DNA of 64,000 nt from Heliopora coerulea (Eukaryota > Cnidaria > Anthozoa > Scleralcyonacea > Helioporidae). Below are positions 10,434 through 21,927 of this stretch, piece by piece. Below the pieces are notes generated by a model that had not been told where the DNA came from, did no database searches, and saw nothing but the letters and a program-made list of their open reading frames with translations. The stretch covers positions 1,553,001 to 1,617,000 of the forward strand of contig JASJOG010000016.1 of the NCBI GenBank assembly GCA_030142905.1, given 5' to 3'. Each line of letters opens with the position of its first letter. Positions within the stretch are counted from its first letter, which is position 1. Both the position numbers and the translations under genes were made by a program.

Positions 10434-10890
10434 TTTGACAAATCAAGGCTACTATCCCATTCGATTTAGTAATAACACACGTATTACTTTCTACCAAATT
10501 TACGTTTTAAAATAATTTGAGAAATTATTAATAATTAATTATTAATTATTTATAAAATTAATTATTATTATTATTATATTATATTATATTAATTATTATT
10601 AATAGTAATAATTATTGATAATTATTTGACAAACCAAGCTTACTATCCTATTTGATTTAGTAAAAACACACGTATTACTTCCTACCAAGTTTACATTTTA
10701 AAATAATTTGAATAATTATAAATAATTTAATATTTATTCATTATTATTATTATTAAAATTAATCATCATTATATTATAATAATTATTATTAATAGAAATA
10801 ATTATTTGACAAACCAAGCCCACTATCCTACTTGACTTAGTAATAACACACGCATTACTCTCTACCAAGTTTACGTTCTAAAATAATGGC
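10434..10890. repeat. Three-unit tandem repeat, about 180-191 bp period
   Basis: Units begin near 10434, 10625 and 10805 with TTTGACAAAYCAAG. Each continues with a conserved block of about 85 bp (TAATAACACACGTATTACTT, then TCTACCAA.TTTACGTT) and then a variable AT-rich ATTATTAAT tract. The third unit is cut off after the conserved block. Similarity between units is high, so the duplication is fairly recent. Confidence 0.8.
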
Positions 10891-11779
10891 TATTGAGAAC
10901 GTTTTATTTGACCACGAGTTCGAAGGACGAGTGCTGTTTGATGTCTTCGAAAAACTGACAAGTGTATTGGCAAATTGCATGAGAAATCAGGTCATTACAA
11001 ATTAATAATATAAATGAAAATAATAGTATAGTGCATCAGTCAAATTAGTGTCATCTTTTTTTTTTTTTCTGCGCTGTTTTACCTTCATTTTAAGCTGCCC
11101 TAAGGCAATCAGAATCGAGAAATTTTTTTCATGTACATCGTTAATGCTGTAAGCTGTAGGTGTATACCATCAGTTCGTCACTTATAGAACCCTTCAAGGT
11201 GATTAATGGTGCAACCGAGGAGTATTAGTATTGAAGTTAGGGGACAATGCTGAGTGATGAAAATTGGTATCTACCAGAAGGATTGAATTCGCTAGTATTT
11301 TCCAACTTCATCAGTGTTCCTCACTTAAAGAACACTGATATGGTTTTATAACCATTCTCTGTTTAAAGAGTGCTCATAAAACGTAGATAGTTTTAGTAAA
11401 GTCAATAGTCAACGCGATCGTTAATTTTGTTTCCCTACATCTTCCCTGTGCTTCTGATACTTCAGTATCAATTCATGACGAACACAAACGAAGAACCTAT
11501 CTCAAGCGGGGCGACTTTTGACTGCACCATCAAGCACACTACTTCATGTTTGATTTATTACTTCGAATCCCAAACCACTTGACCGAAATTCAAAGGTTAT
11601 GAAATATTGAGGACTAAAATTCTCGACCTCCGACTGAGTGGATGCAACCATTTTCTGAATGAATGGAAATATTCGTTGAACACATGGGGATGAATAAGGT
11701 ACACCTTTGCGTACATATCCAATGCCTCGATCCGATTGCCTCAATATTTTTAAGAAATCGCTAAAGAATAGAGCGTCAA
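10891..11779. other. No supported gene
   Basis: Only short frames. The 79-codon minus-strand frame at 11544-11783 is not recognised. A T10-type homopolymer sits near 11058. Confidence 0.4.
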
Positions 11780-12035
11780 ACAATTTTATTTATTTAGCCA
11801 ATAATTTTAATCATTGTCACGTATCAAATAGTTACAAATTTATACTTTTAAGTATCATGTGGTTAAGTAGTTCTTAATGTTTCTATTGCTTAGACAGAGG
11901 GACAACAGTTTTAACTGATGTGTTACACTGTACAAATAAAGCTTATCATTATTATTATTATTATTACTATTATTATTACTATTAATATTACTATCATCAT
12001 CATTATCGTTATCATTATCATTACCATCAGCATTA
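11780..12035 (+). mobile_element. 5'-truncated LINE 3' UTR with (ATT)n tail
   Basis: The sequence GGGACAACAGTTTTAACTG followed by TGTACAAATAAAGCTTATC (about 11898-11950) has the look of a LINE 3' terminus with its polyadenylation-like AATAAA. It runs straight into a trinucleotide tail (ATT)n that degrades through ATC/ATT to about 12035. No coding sequence of the element remains. Confidence 0.5.
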
Positions 12036-12126
12036 TCATTATTTTCTCAATTCTCACAGATTGATGTTCTGCTGGTAATCCCCAATGTCAGCCATCTACA
12101 GCCAGTAGTCTTGGGTAACATTGGTC

Positions 12127-13868
12127 CATTCAACTTTCTAGGGTCTTTCTTAATATCCTTGCTGTTCCCAAAATCGAAGTCTTTTGGAGATGTTCTATAT
12201 TAAATTTTATTCCTATCCTATCTATCCATTTTTCCAGCTTCTTGCTCACAGTACCGAGTGCTCCGATAACTACCGGTACTACATCTACCCTCTTCATTGA
12301 CCACAACTCTTTAATTTCCCATTTTAGCTTGTCATACTTCTGAACCTTCTCTTCTTTCACTCCAACACTTTTATCATCAGGGACGGCAATGTCAACAATT
12401 AAGCATTTCTTTTCTTCTTTCCCCACAACAACTATATCAGGTTTTCGACATTCTATGTGCTGATCACATTGTGTCATGAAATCCCATAGCACCTTTATCT
12501 CATCAGATTCCACCACTCCTTTCGCGGCATGATCATACCAATGAGCTGCTCGCTCCAAGCCATATTTCATTCATAATCTCCAATGGACTATTCTTGCCAC
12601 GTTATCATGTCTTATTTTATATTCCCTTTGAGCAAGTTTTTTGCATCCACTAATCAAATGTCCCACGCTTTCTCCTTTTTCACCACACATTCGACATAGG
12701 GGCGATTTAGCAATCTTATCTACGTTGAACATGATGTAGTTAGTTCTTAATGCCTGTTCTTGCGCAGCACAGATAAGAGCTTCTGTTTCTGCCTTCAAAT
12801 CTCTGTTTTTCAACCACAACCACCTCTTCTCCTTGTCAATTTCATCACTTGTCTCTCTACAGTATTGTCCATACATCTTCTTATTGCTCCACTTCTGCTC
12901 TCTTTCCTCAGTCTTACTTCTCTTGTACTCTTTTTTTGTCACACATTCTTCCGTATTGATTATACCCCCTTGTCTAACCAGTACTAATAGCGGCTCTACG
13001 GTATTCTTAACATACCACCCTATCCCATTCTCTTCTGCTCGTACACAACTTTCACAACTCATTAGCCCTCTTCCTCCTTTTCCTCTTGGAAGATATAACC
13101 TATCTACATCATTCCTAGGATGAAAGGTACTATGCACTGTTAGCAACTTCCTCGACTTTCTATCCAAGCTTTGTAACTCCTCATTACTCCATTTAACAAT
13201 TCCTGCTCCATACCTGAGTACTGCTACCGCCCAACTGTTGATCGCTTGAAACTTATTTTTTCCATTCAGTTTTGACCTTAAAATCAATCCCAATCTTCTC
13301 AAGTATTCTTTCTTGAACCTGTTTATCATTGCCTCTTTTTTAATTTCGTCCATCTCTAAGATCCCCAAATATTTATATCCCTCATCTTCAATAATTCTCA
13401 TCGTTTCCCCATTCGGCAAAACACTACTCTCACACTCTACCACCTTTCCTATTTTCAGGATCAACACTCCACATTTCTTGACACCAAATTCCATTCCGAT
13501 ATCTGCGTTAACGAGTTGTATAGTCTTGACCAAGGAATCAATTTGAACTTCACTCTTAGTATATAATTTTAAATCATCCATAAATAACAAGTCATTGATC
13601 CTTTGTTGTTTACCTTTGAACTCGTATCCCGCTTTCACTTTCCTTAATACTAGACTCACTGGTATTATTCATAGTAAAAACAACAAAGGGGACAGACTAT
13701 CCCCTTGAAATACACCTCTCCTGATTTGTACGTGTCCCAGCCTTGCTCCACATGATGTCAATTCCGTTTTCCATTGAGACATACTGTGGCTTACAAACCG
13801 TTCCACGTTCTTAGCAATCCCAAACATTTCTAAACATTCAGTGATCCACGAGTATGGTATTACATCAT
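12127..13868 (-). pseudogene. Non-LTR retrotransposon ORF with restriction-like endonuclease (R2/NeSL-like), two in-frame stops
   Basis: One minus-strand frame covers reverse transcriptase, a zinc knuckle and a restriction-like endonuclease. The fingers/palm part (GVFQGDSLSPLLF) is followed by the catalytic box FMDDLKLY, the variant of YADD used by this group. Then come DVDRLYLPRGKGGRGL, a CCHC-type knuckle (CRMCGEKGESVGHLISGC) and, in the last 146 codons, a PD-(D/E)xK signature (RKPDIVVVGKEEKKCLIVD). Linkage of RT to a C-terminal endonuclease of this fold marks the R2/R4/NeSL side of the LINEs. The frame is broken only by two TGA codons (near 13671 and at 12571-12573), both in frame with otherwise intact sequence. 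It is 5'-truncated at a microsatellite near 13870. Confidence in the class is high; the clade within it is uncertain. Confidence 0.85.
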
Positions 13869-14092
13869 AGGCTTTTTTTATTATTATTATTATTGTTGTT
13901 GTTGTTGTTGTCGTTGTTGTTGCTGTTATTATTACTATAATTACTGTGGTAATTGGTGTTGTTATTGTTGTTATTGTTATTGTGATTGTTGTTACTGTTA
14001 TTGATATTGCTATTGTTATTATTGTTGTCATTGTACTGTTATTTTTATTGTTATTATTATTGTTGTTGTTATTATTACTATTATTATTATTA

Positions 14093-14126
<34 letters not shown>

Positions 14127-14130
14127 GAAA
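13869..14130. repeat. Long impure (ATT/GTT)n microsatellite
   Basis: About 250 bp of TTATT and TTGTTG triplets, with interspersed ACT and GTG, abut the truncated 5' end of the restriction-endonuclease LINE. It reads as poly-asparagine on the minus strand and poly-leucine on the plus strand, which are artefacts of the repeat. It may be the 3' tail of another retroelement into which or beside which the LINE copy integrated. Confidence 0.8.
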
Positions 14131-14399
14131 TACGTAAAGTTTAAGTAAGTGATCATTTCGACAATCTAATTGAACTTTGGAACCGAAGAAACTAGCACTA
14201 AGCAAAGCCGTTGATCCTTGCTAAACGGATATACTTCCACTCCACAGTTTTGCTGCACCAGTGACAAAATAGCAAAGCCCTAACAATTTATAGAAATCTT
14301 AGTGATGCTAAATTTTAAATTCATACCACTGTTCATTTACCTATGCTTAAAAGACTGCTTGCAATAGACATACATGTATATAGTGAATAGGGCACCACT

Positions 14400-15560
14400 T
14401 GTAAATATGGACCAAAGACTCATTGAGGGTGTACTATTTTCTAGACCTAAAAAACGCCTTTGACACCGTTAACCCATAGAACTTTATGAAATAAAAGGCA
14501 TTGCTCACAAATCGTTTCAATCCTATCTAAAGAAAAGGTAACAAATATGCAAAATTAATCAAACTCTATTGAATGCCAAAACAATTGATTGTGGAGTTCC
14601 CCAGGGGGTTAAATCTAGGCCCACTCCTTTTCCTTCTCTATATAAACAATCTTCCAAGCTGTTTGAAATCAACAAATGCCACCATATTTGCAGATGCCAC
14701 TAGTTTGTCATGTGACGGTTCTTCATCAGTGGAATAAAGTATAAATTAAATGATGATCTTGAAGTGGTGCACACATGGTTAACTACAAACAAATTGACCT
14801 TAGGCCAGGAAAAGGCTGAATACATGATTATTGGCTCACAACAAAGACTGGATTACATCTCAGTCAACACCAATTTAACAATTGGAGATGAGCAAATACT
14901 GTAACACAAGTTCAAACTAAAAATCTTTTTGGGGATTATTGTTGATGACCAGCTAAAATGGCATGTACATAACGAAAAACAATGTAAAACAATCTCATCA
15001 CACATTGGGCTGTTAACGCAAGCGAGAAATTTCATTACACAAGATGTATTACTAACCATGTATAACTCACTTGTGTTGACATACTTTAATTATTGCTCAA
15101 TGGCATAATTTAGCAGCTATCACATTAATAAATTATATAAGCTGGCAAAAAGGGCTGCCTGTTTGACAACAAGATTGACCTATGATATACCATCTACTCA
15201 AATTTTTCAAAATTTGCATAGGAGACCTATAAAGGAAATTCTAAATGACTGAGATGTAATTATGACGATCAAAGCACTTAAGAGATTATTGCCAAATTAC
15301 TTAATGCATTTATTCAGTCTAAGCAATAACATTAGCTACCAGCTGTATAGCAACAATAAAAACCTTTGCCTGCCTAAGCCAAGAACAAACTTCCTTAAAA
15401 ATAGTTTTTCTTACCAGGGAGCCATGAATTGGAATAACCTACAATGTGCCAGAGAATGTGCTTGACAAATGTCTAACAGAAAATATTTCTGTTGATTCTT
15501 TCAAAGAAACATTAAAACATATTAGTTCTTAATTAGTTGTAGTAATAATATTCAAAATTA
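14400..15560 (+). pseudogene. Heavily decayed LINE reverse transcriptase remnant
   Basis: Plus-strand fragments in shifting frames match the order of a LINE ORF2. LDLKNAFDTVN lies near 14440, GLNLGPLLFLLYINNLPSC near 14606-14660, and FADATSLSCD in the place of the catalytic YADD box near 14690. The C-terminal piece KNLCLPKPRTNFLKNSFSYQG lies at about 15360-15420, then GAMNWNNLQ. Stops and frameshifts are frequent, and the second catalytic Asp is altered (FADA). No clear tail was found. Confidence 0.75.
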
Positions 15561-18500
15561 ATCACTCATATTGTAAATACAGTTACACTCATAAACCATA
15601 TTTATTATAAATAGTTGTACTTAAGTTATTTTGTTCTTTCATAGGCTTTGTAAAACGTTATGACTTGTATATTATTTTTGAAACATGGCCCTTTGAAAAT
15701 CAGACTTCTCTGAAACACTACCATATATAAAGAAATTTAAAAACCAAATAGGTAATAGAGACAAAGCTAACCAGATAAATACTTTAGGTGTTTACACTTT
15801 GACTGGTCCATGCTGATGCAATCACATCACTTTCAACAACACATAAAGTAGATAAAAATTAACACTTCACATTATTTCTGGCATCACAAAAGCATCTGCT
15901 AAATATCTTGTTCCTGTCTTTAAGTGCAAAAGTTATAAAACACCAACAAGCACACTTGACCCCAACAGCTGAAAGACTGAACAAAATTAAAAGCTCTGGC
16001 AAATTTGGGTGCAGTTTGTCCAACACCTATGGTTTATTTCACCATTCACCTGCCTAAACTGAAATCCCTTCTAAATTACGTTGCTGTGTCAGTCAAAGGA
16101 GCCATAAAGCCCCTTCCTCCAATAGGCATATGGTGGAATGTCCCCAGAAAACTTTGAAATCTAGACAATCAGAAATGCAATTTCCAACATTCTGGGCACC
16201 AAAATTTAGTTATATCAATGATGAATATTTATTAACAAAAGCAATGAATATGGAAAAGTAGCCTCCAATTTGGTGACTTGAGGCCACCAGAGCTCTGGTG
16301 GCAGCTGGCTTCTAATGAAACCACAAGATTGTTGGCAAAAAGAATGGCACCAGCAAGACTTTTATCTCATATCAGACACCAGTGGCCTCAGAGGGTAAGG
16401 TATTACTGTATGATAACTGAAAAGACCTTTTTTATCCCATAATTTGTATACATCAATTTCTTTAATTATAAGCTTCTGGTGTTGGGTTTTTGCACCATAA
16501 CCTGCAAAAAATTTGTTTGGAAACTACTTTATAAGCTTTTTTAATAAAATTAAAAATTTGTAATGTCACTATTGTTTTCTTTCCCTACTTGACTTTAGTC
16601 AGACTTTCCTTGTCTGATGAAATGGATGCAACCATTTACCTTTCATAAGAAGGTTACCAAATCAAGATGTTTGTGGCAAGAAATAACCATAGCTATTCAT
16701 TCAATCAAACAAAATGTTCTGGGTATACTGTATATAATTAAATGACTGGTTAAGAAGTGACAATATTAAGATTTGAATGAAAGCTAGGTAAAAAAATCAA
16801 GAAAACAAACTTCAAGTTAGCTGGTTTTATCTGGTAAAACTTACCAAATAGTTTCAAATGGTTCTTGGGGAGTAGCTCCATAATAAACTACAGCCTGGAC
16901 TTAAATTGAGTTTTTGAACAAATCAGAAAAGTTTGACATTACATGTAGTTGGTAAAATGAAGCATAAAAATATCCTTTTGGAAATGAGCATTCTGTCCTC
17001 TTGTAATTTACTATTAAATCTTAGGTCACTGGTCTCCACAATGATATAACAGGTCTCAGCCAATACCACCATTTTTCTGACAATTTTTGGGAAAACTAAT
17101 CAGTCCTGTTACATCATATAGTCAGCAGAACAGACCAATGATTTCTTCCTTAGTTCTGCCCAATTACAGTCTTCTACTGGTTTCTTTAAAAATGTTTTTA
17201 AAAAATTTTAAAAAAAAGTAAAGGTAAAAAAAGTTTACTTTCATCAAGTCTTTGTAATTTGCACTTGGTTTGTTTTGATTTCTTGGACATTTAATATAGG
17301 TATCCAGTTCACATTATTCAGCTGAACAAGTTCTAAGAGTTCTATACTGTAGCAAGGCAAAAAGTCAATAATTCAAGAGTTTGAGTGGAAATGAAGATAT
17401 CCACAAATTCAAAGTCTTGAGAGGAAACAACAGGAGTGTTTCCATGGAAAGTAAAACAGCCAAGACTTACAAATCTACTAAGCATGTGAAAGGTAACACA
17501 AGATGTGGCCTAACAAGAACAGAGAATGCTTGAGAATTCAAATGGGAAATCTATGAGCATATCCAATCTTTTGTTTCCAACAGGAAAGCAGACTATTCCA
17601 AAAGACTTGGAATACTCATTTGCTGTTCTGACTTCATGCCTGTTGATTATTTCAAGCTCTTCACCCAGCAAAGCACTCAAAATGAGACAAACAGATATGA
17701 TGCAGGGTATGAAATATGTAGTCAAAACCAGCTTCACAAAGAAGTTGGCATGTAAATTGACCCAACTGGCAGCTTAGACAATTTATGTTGTTTTACTGAC
17801 TCCACTACTTAATCATAAACGGTATTTAGTTTATGTAGTGTTACTAAAAGATTATTTACACTTACAAATAATCAGTTTACTTTGAAGATTAATGCAAGTT
17901 TGTGTGCACAATTGAAGCTCAGTACTGTGTTTTTCAGTTGAGTTTGGCTGCTGTTTTCAGTTTGAAAAATTGGAAACATCTTTGTAACTGACAAAATATG
18001 ACATGCGGATGTGCAACAAACATAAAGTTCCTGTTCCAGTCTCTCACATGCTATTTCCCATATACATGTAACCATTTTTAATTTGTCAAATGCAGCAACC
18101 AAGTCAGTTTGTCTCAGGCACACACCAACTTATTGGAATAAATATGAAAAAGACATATAAGATTTAAGATGATAGAGTTTTCTTTTAGTTTTTATGCTTT
18201 GCATTTTCCCATTTTCACTTGAATTGTGCTTCACAGTAGACTACAAATGCTTTGCAAATTGTGAGTGGCTAATTCGTACTCTGTGATGGTCAGCACATAG
18301 AATCCTCTATAAATTTTCTGCCACTTTCATTGTTTTTCACACAGTGATACATGTACATCTCCTGCCAGTACCACTGACAGACAAGATGGGCCCAGGGGAA
18401 GGTAGGGTTGTACAAAGCCTACATTTTTCTGATATCAGTGGTGGCAGGGATTTGGGACAAATTTTTACATGCATTCGTGTTGTGGTATTTATTGACCACT

Positions 18501-19269
18501 CTAAATTAGTTGAATACAGTATGTCTAAAATTAATTCATCTTGTATCATTAAAGAAAATTAGCAGATTACATGCTGGCAGTGGCCCACACCAGGCAACTG
18601 GCCCTCCAGAGAAAAGCATAAAATGGTTACACTACAAGTTGCAATGGGACCTTGTTAGAACCTTGTAGCAGAGGATTACTGGAGTACACATAAGCTAGCT
18701 TTACAGAAAGTTACTAATAGAACCAGATTTAAACTGCTTCATGTGTCCATGCATTTGTGTAACCTGAATGATGAATTTGAAAGGGGCAAGGATGGTTCAA
18801 ACTCATCAACCAAAATTCAACCACTTATTGACTTGATTTACCTAACATATGAGAAAGTCTATTAGCCAAAAATGAAAAAGAATTTCTTTTGATGACAGCA
18901 CAGAAACTACACTTCCTTCAGCCAATATTTACCAAAAAAAACCAAAAATGTGAGACAAAACTGAAATCATGCTTGGTGAAGCTGAGAGCAAGCATGCTCT
19001 AAAACCCATAACCTACACTGGTAAAATGTCATTTGCCAGGAATCATAGAGTCAAATTGACAGACCAAGTTGTCTTGACATTGATGCATGGCCATGAAGAA
19101 CAGCAAATTTCCTTTATGAACAATTTCTATTCATAGCCAGGCTAATATTGCATGTTGGAGAAAAAAACCATTGGGTCATATGGCAGATTATTATTATTAT
19201 GAAATATGATAGCTACAAATCATTATTGATAAATATTGAGGAAAGTCAGCTCATATGAGCCAATGAGGT
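15561..19269. other. 3.7-kb stretch without identifiable gene or repeat
   Basis: All open frames are shorter than 85 codons. Those at 17510-17777 overlap on both strands, and the frames at 17872-18123 and 18344-18562 are not recognised. There is no TIR, LTR or tRNA-like sequence. The region is less repeat-like than its neighbours and may be old unique DNA. I do not see splice-bounded coding segments. Confidence 0.4.
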
Positions 19270-19279
19270 CGTTTAGCCC

Positions 19280-20215
19280 AAATTGCCAATTATTATTATT
19301 ATTATTACCATTATTATTATTATTATTATTATCATAACTATATTTATACAGGATTTAAACCTTATCAGTATTAACAAACACTCCTATCAACAAGGGTCCT
19401 GTAGCTAATTAACTATATATAATAATAACATACATAAAATAAATAAAAATAAAACATACACCTAAACTAAAATAGAATCAAAGGACTAATTCATTTCATC
19501 TAAGAATTGTTTAAGAGCCGTTTTAAAAAACACAATTGAGTTCATTTGACGAATATGCAATGGTAATTTACTAAAAACCAAAGCCCCCTGGAAATAAAAA
19601 CCTTTCCTAGCTGATTATAGCTTAAGTTTTGGTAAGACAAGGCTGCTACAATTAGTTTGGGTATTTTGTTGATGATTAGTCATTTGAAAAAGTCCTTTAA
19701 ATGGTCTGCATGAAAGACCATTTAAGGACTTGAAAACCAAAACATATGTGTTAAAAATACATGTAGAGCCAAAGTCACACATTTTAAATTCAGTCTTGTC
19801 ATAATTTAGGCCATTTAATATTATTTTCCTTGCTCAACTTTCCAAATTACAGAACTTTGCTAACCAAGATTCAGGAAGTTCTAAAATTGCCGTATCATAA
19901 TACGACATCAATGAAACAATCATAGACTGATAAATCACATGAGCAGAATATACCGTCAAAGAAGGTCTTATCTTTTCAAGCATTTTCAGTTTTCCTGATG
20001 TTTTCTTAAAAGTCCAATGTAGATGCTTACTAACTTGATGTAGCATGCAATAGGGTAAGCAGGTTTTCCAATTGAGAGAAAGATATATCCTTAAACTTGA
20101 AGATGATGTGGCAGTGTTTGTGCACATTAGTAATCTAGTGGCTTGTGCTTGACAGGAAACAAATTGTGTACCCGTGCTTTTCACCACTGACACAAACCTG
20201 ACAGTATGCAATAAA
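19280..20215 (-). pseudogene. LINE ORF2 C-terminal remnant with (AAT)n tail
   Basis: The minus-strand reading at 19834-20211 gives KKTSGKLKMLEKIRPSLTVY followed by SMIVSLMSYYDTA, the post-RT region of jockey/CR1-like LINEs. After a frameshift, 19500-19640 gives SARKGFYFQGALVFSKLPL and then RQMNSIVFFKTALKQFLDE, the conserved C-terminus. The element ends in a trinucleotide (AAT)n tail at about 19285-19332. It is 5'-truncated with disrupted frames. Confidence 0.75.
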
Positions 20216-20612
20216 ATTATTAGCTAAGACACAGCTGGAGGTTATCAGCTCATGTCAAAACCAGTAATGGTTGAATGGTACAACCAGGGTATGATTGGTG
20301 TTGATCAATTTATCAGATGGTTGGCACTCAGTATCCACACAAGCCCATTACATAGTACCAGACAATTTATCACAATGTGACAGAGGTAGCACTTGTAAAT
20401 GGCAACATCGTTTATTATGGGAAAGCTCACGTCAATAACGTAAGTGCCATAAGATTTTGTCAACAAGTCACTGATGGTCTGTTCTACTGAGCGACTTTCT
20501 TTAAGCCAAATCTTACAGACTTAATAGAACCTTGCGGTTCAAAACAAGGTAAAAAGTTCAAAACCATGAAATAAAAATGGAGTGCTGCGTAGGCAGTGTG
20601 GAAATCGAAGTG
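20216..20612. other. No gene seen
   Basis: No coding sequence. The end contains a short AAGGTAAAAAGTTCAAAACC segment that is partly repeated in the hairpin cluster to the right. Confidence 0.4.
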
Positions 20613-20712
20613 AAATAATCAGAAAGGTTTGAGTGCTGCCGAAGGGCCTTCGCTCTAAACGTTAGATAACTACTCTCACATTTCGGCAGCACTCAAACCT
20701 TTCTGATTATTT
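20613..20712. repeat. Perfect 31-nt-arm inverted repeat with hammerhead-like loop
   Basis: Arms 20613-20643 and 20682-20712 are perfect reverse complements (left arm from AAATAATCAGAAAGGTTTGA). The sequence at the left arm/loop boundary, CTGCCGAAGGGCCTTCGCTC then TAAACGTTAG, resembles the core CUGANGA-stem II-GAAAC of hammerhead ribozymes found in Penelope-like and related retroelements. The A of CUGANGA and the first base of GAAA are altered, so it is at best a decayed ribozyme. Confidence 0.7.
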
Positions 20713-20795
20713 AAAAAGTTCAAAGGTTGATAACTGCCATGACTGGTCTGGAATTCTTTGAGATCAGTCACGGCAGTTAAACCTTTAAACTTTTT
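20713..20795. repeat. Second inverted repeat adjoining the first
   Basis: Arms of about 33 nt (20713-20745 and 20763-20795, starting AAAAAGTTCAAAGGTT) pair with a few mismatches around a loop of about 17 nt. It directly follows the first hairpin, so the two form a double-hairpin block. Confidence 0.65.
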
Positions 20796-21927
20796 ACTGT
20801 TAATAAAAACTGTCTAAGCAGTGCTCTATTTTTGATCAAAACAAGATTTAGGCTATTGCCATTAAAGTTCAACTTTTGTCTACTTCGATGTCGAACGACA
20901 TACAGATTGTTCTGACCTAGGTTACTTATCGCCCAACCAGAAACAGGCTAAAACATTCTTTGTGATCCCTGACCATCACATAGCACCGAATGACCACGAA
21001 ATGACAGAAGAGAACGATTGAGGCATGCGCTAAAACATAGTCAAGTGGAAGTTCAAACACCGCCCGACGCCGACTTGCATTTCCTATGCGTAACAGATTC
21101 TCCTAAGCAAGCGAAAATGCGACTTTTGCAGAATACATTTCCATATGTCATACTATTTAGAGTACCTTCTCCTTATAAACTTTGCCCAAATAATTTTGAT
21201 TATTCCTTGGCCGGGTTGTTCTCTGTTTCTATGCACAACTGCTCGGCGTCACTTCTGTATGCTGCGGTGACGAAATACTTTACACGTTACACATCGCTCG
21301 ACGTGTCCAGCCCGTTGAACTCTGAAAAGACTGGAACGATAACTCCTTATTTCACAACTAACCAACTCTGCTGAAGTCAACTTAAGTCTAAAACAGTAAA
21401 AGTTTCGTTTCGTAATACCCTGAGGATGATTCTGAAATATAACTCCCTATACCAGGCCATATGATTGCATAAAACCAAGGTTCCTGCCACTGAAGGGAGC
21501 CATGCAGGTATGAAGTATGCAAAACATTGCCACGCCTGGGGTATATACGCCAGATCTGGGGTTTTTTACTTCAAACTGGGGCTCTAGGGTTTTTGTCATG
21601 AAATCTAGGGTTTTTCCATAAGATCATAATTTTTTACGATTTCAAAAATCAGGTATAATTTCGGGGCACTTGGTATCAAACGTGTATATTTATCATCACA
21701 CTGCAGGGACCGCGGAGCACTTTTATTTTGGGGGGGCTGACGTCATGGGTGTATTCTTCCACCAACATATTTGAATCTTGAAATGGTTATGTGCCAAATC
21801 CAGTCATATTTTTTGAGACAAAACTGTGAAGTGTATTACATTTTCGCTCTTTATCAATGAATGAAACTATAACGATCGATGACAAGTAAAATACGAATGT
21901 TTTCTCTGCAATTACATATCGTACTAG
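20796..21927. other. Repeat-derived flank, no supported gene
   Basis: A 118-codon frame at 21018-21374 is not recognised, and its last third is made of a transposon terminus (see 21317). Around 21700-21740, CCGCGGAGCACTTTTATTTT followed by a G7 run resembles MITE ends seen near 22.8 and 23.3 kb. Confidence 0.4.
21317..21342 (+). repeat. Solo terminal repeat of the GAACTCTAAAAAGACTGG family
   Basis: GAACTCTGAAAAGACTGGAA, then CGATAACTCC, matches the termini at 26696, 27764 and 28100-28123 with one change. No partner terminus was found nearby, so it is a fragment or an end whose mate was lost. Confidence 0.6.

Noticed and set aside
12760..13123. Plus-strand hydrophobic frames over the restriction-endonuclease LINE
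   Set aside because: Antisense shadows of the minus-strand RT frame.
13877..14120. CRISPR-like or satellite array
   Set aside because: Simple trinucleotide repeat without spacers. Nothing in the window has a CRISPR repeat-spacer layout, and the DNA is eukaryotic.
13669..14205. Asparagine-rich (prion-like) protein domain
   Set aside because: The Asn run is the (AAT)n/(GTT)n microsatellite read on the minus strand, fused by chance to the LINE reading frame.
17510..17777. Overlapping frames on both strands, one with a hydrophobic start resembling a signal peptide
   Set aside because: Short, isolated, and equally open on the opposite strand. A signal-peptide-like run alone is not evidence.
21018..21374. 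118-codon frame
   Set aside because: Its C-terminal third is the GAACTCTGAAAAGACTGG transposon end and the rest is not recognised.
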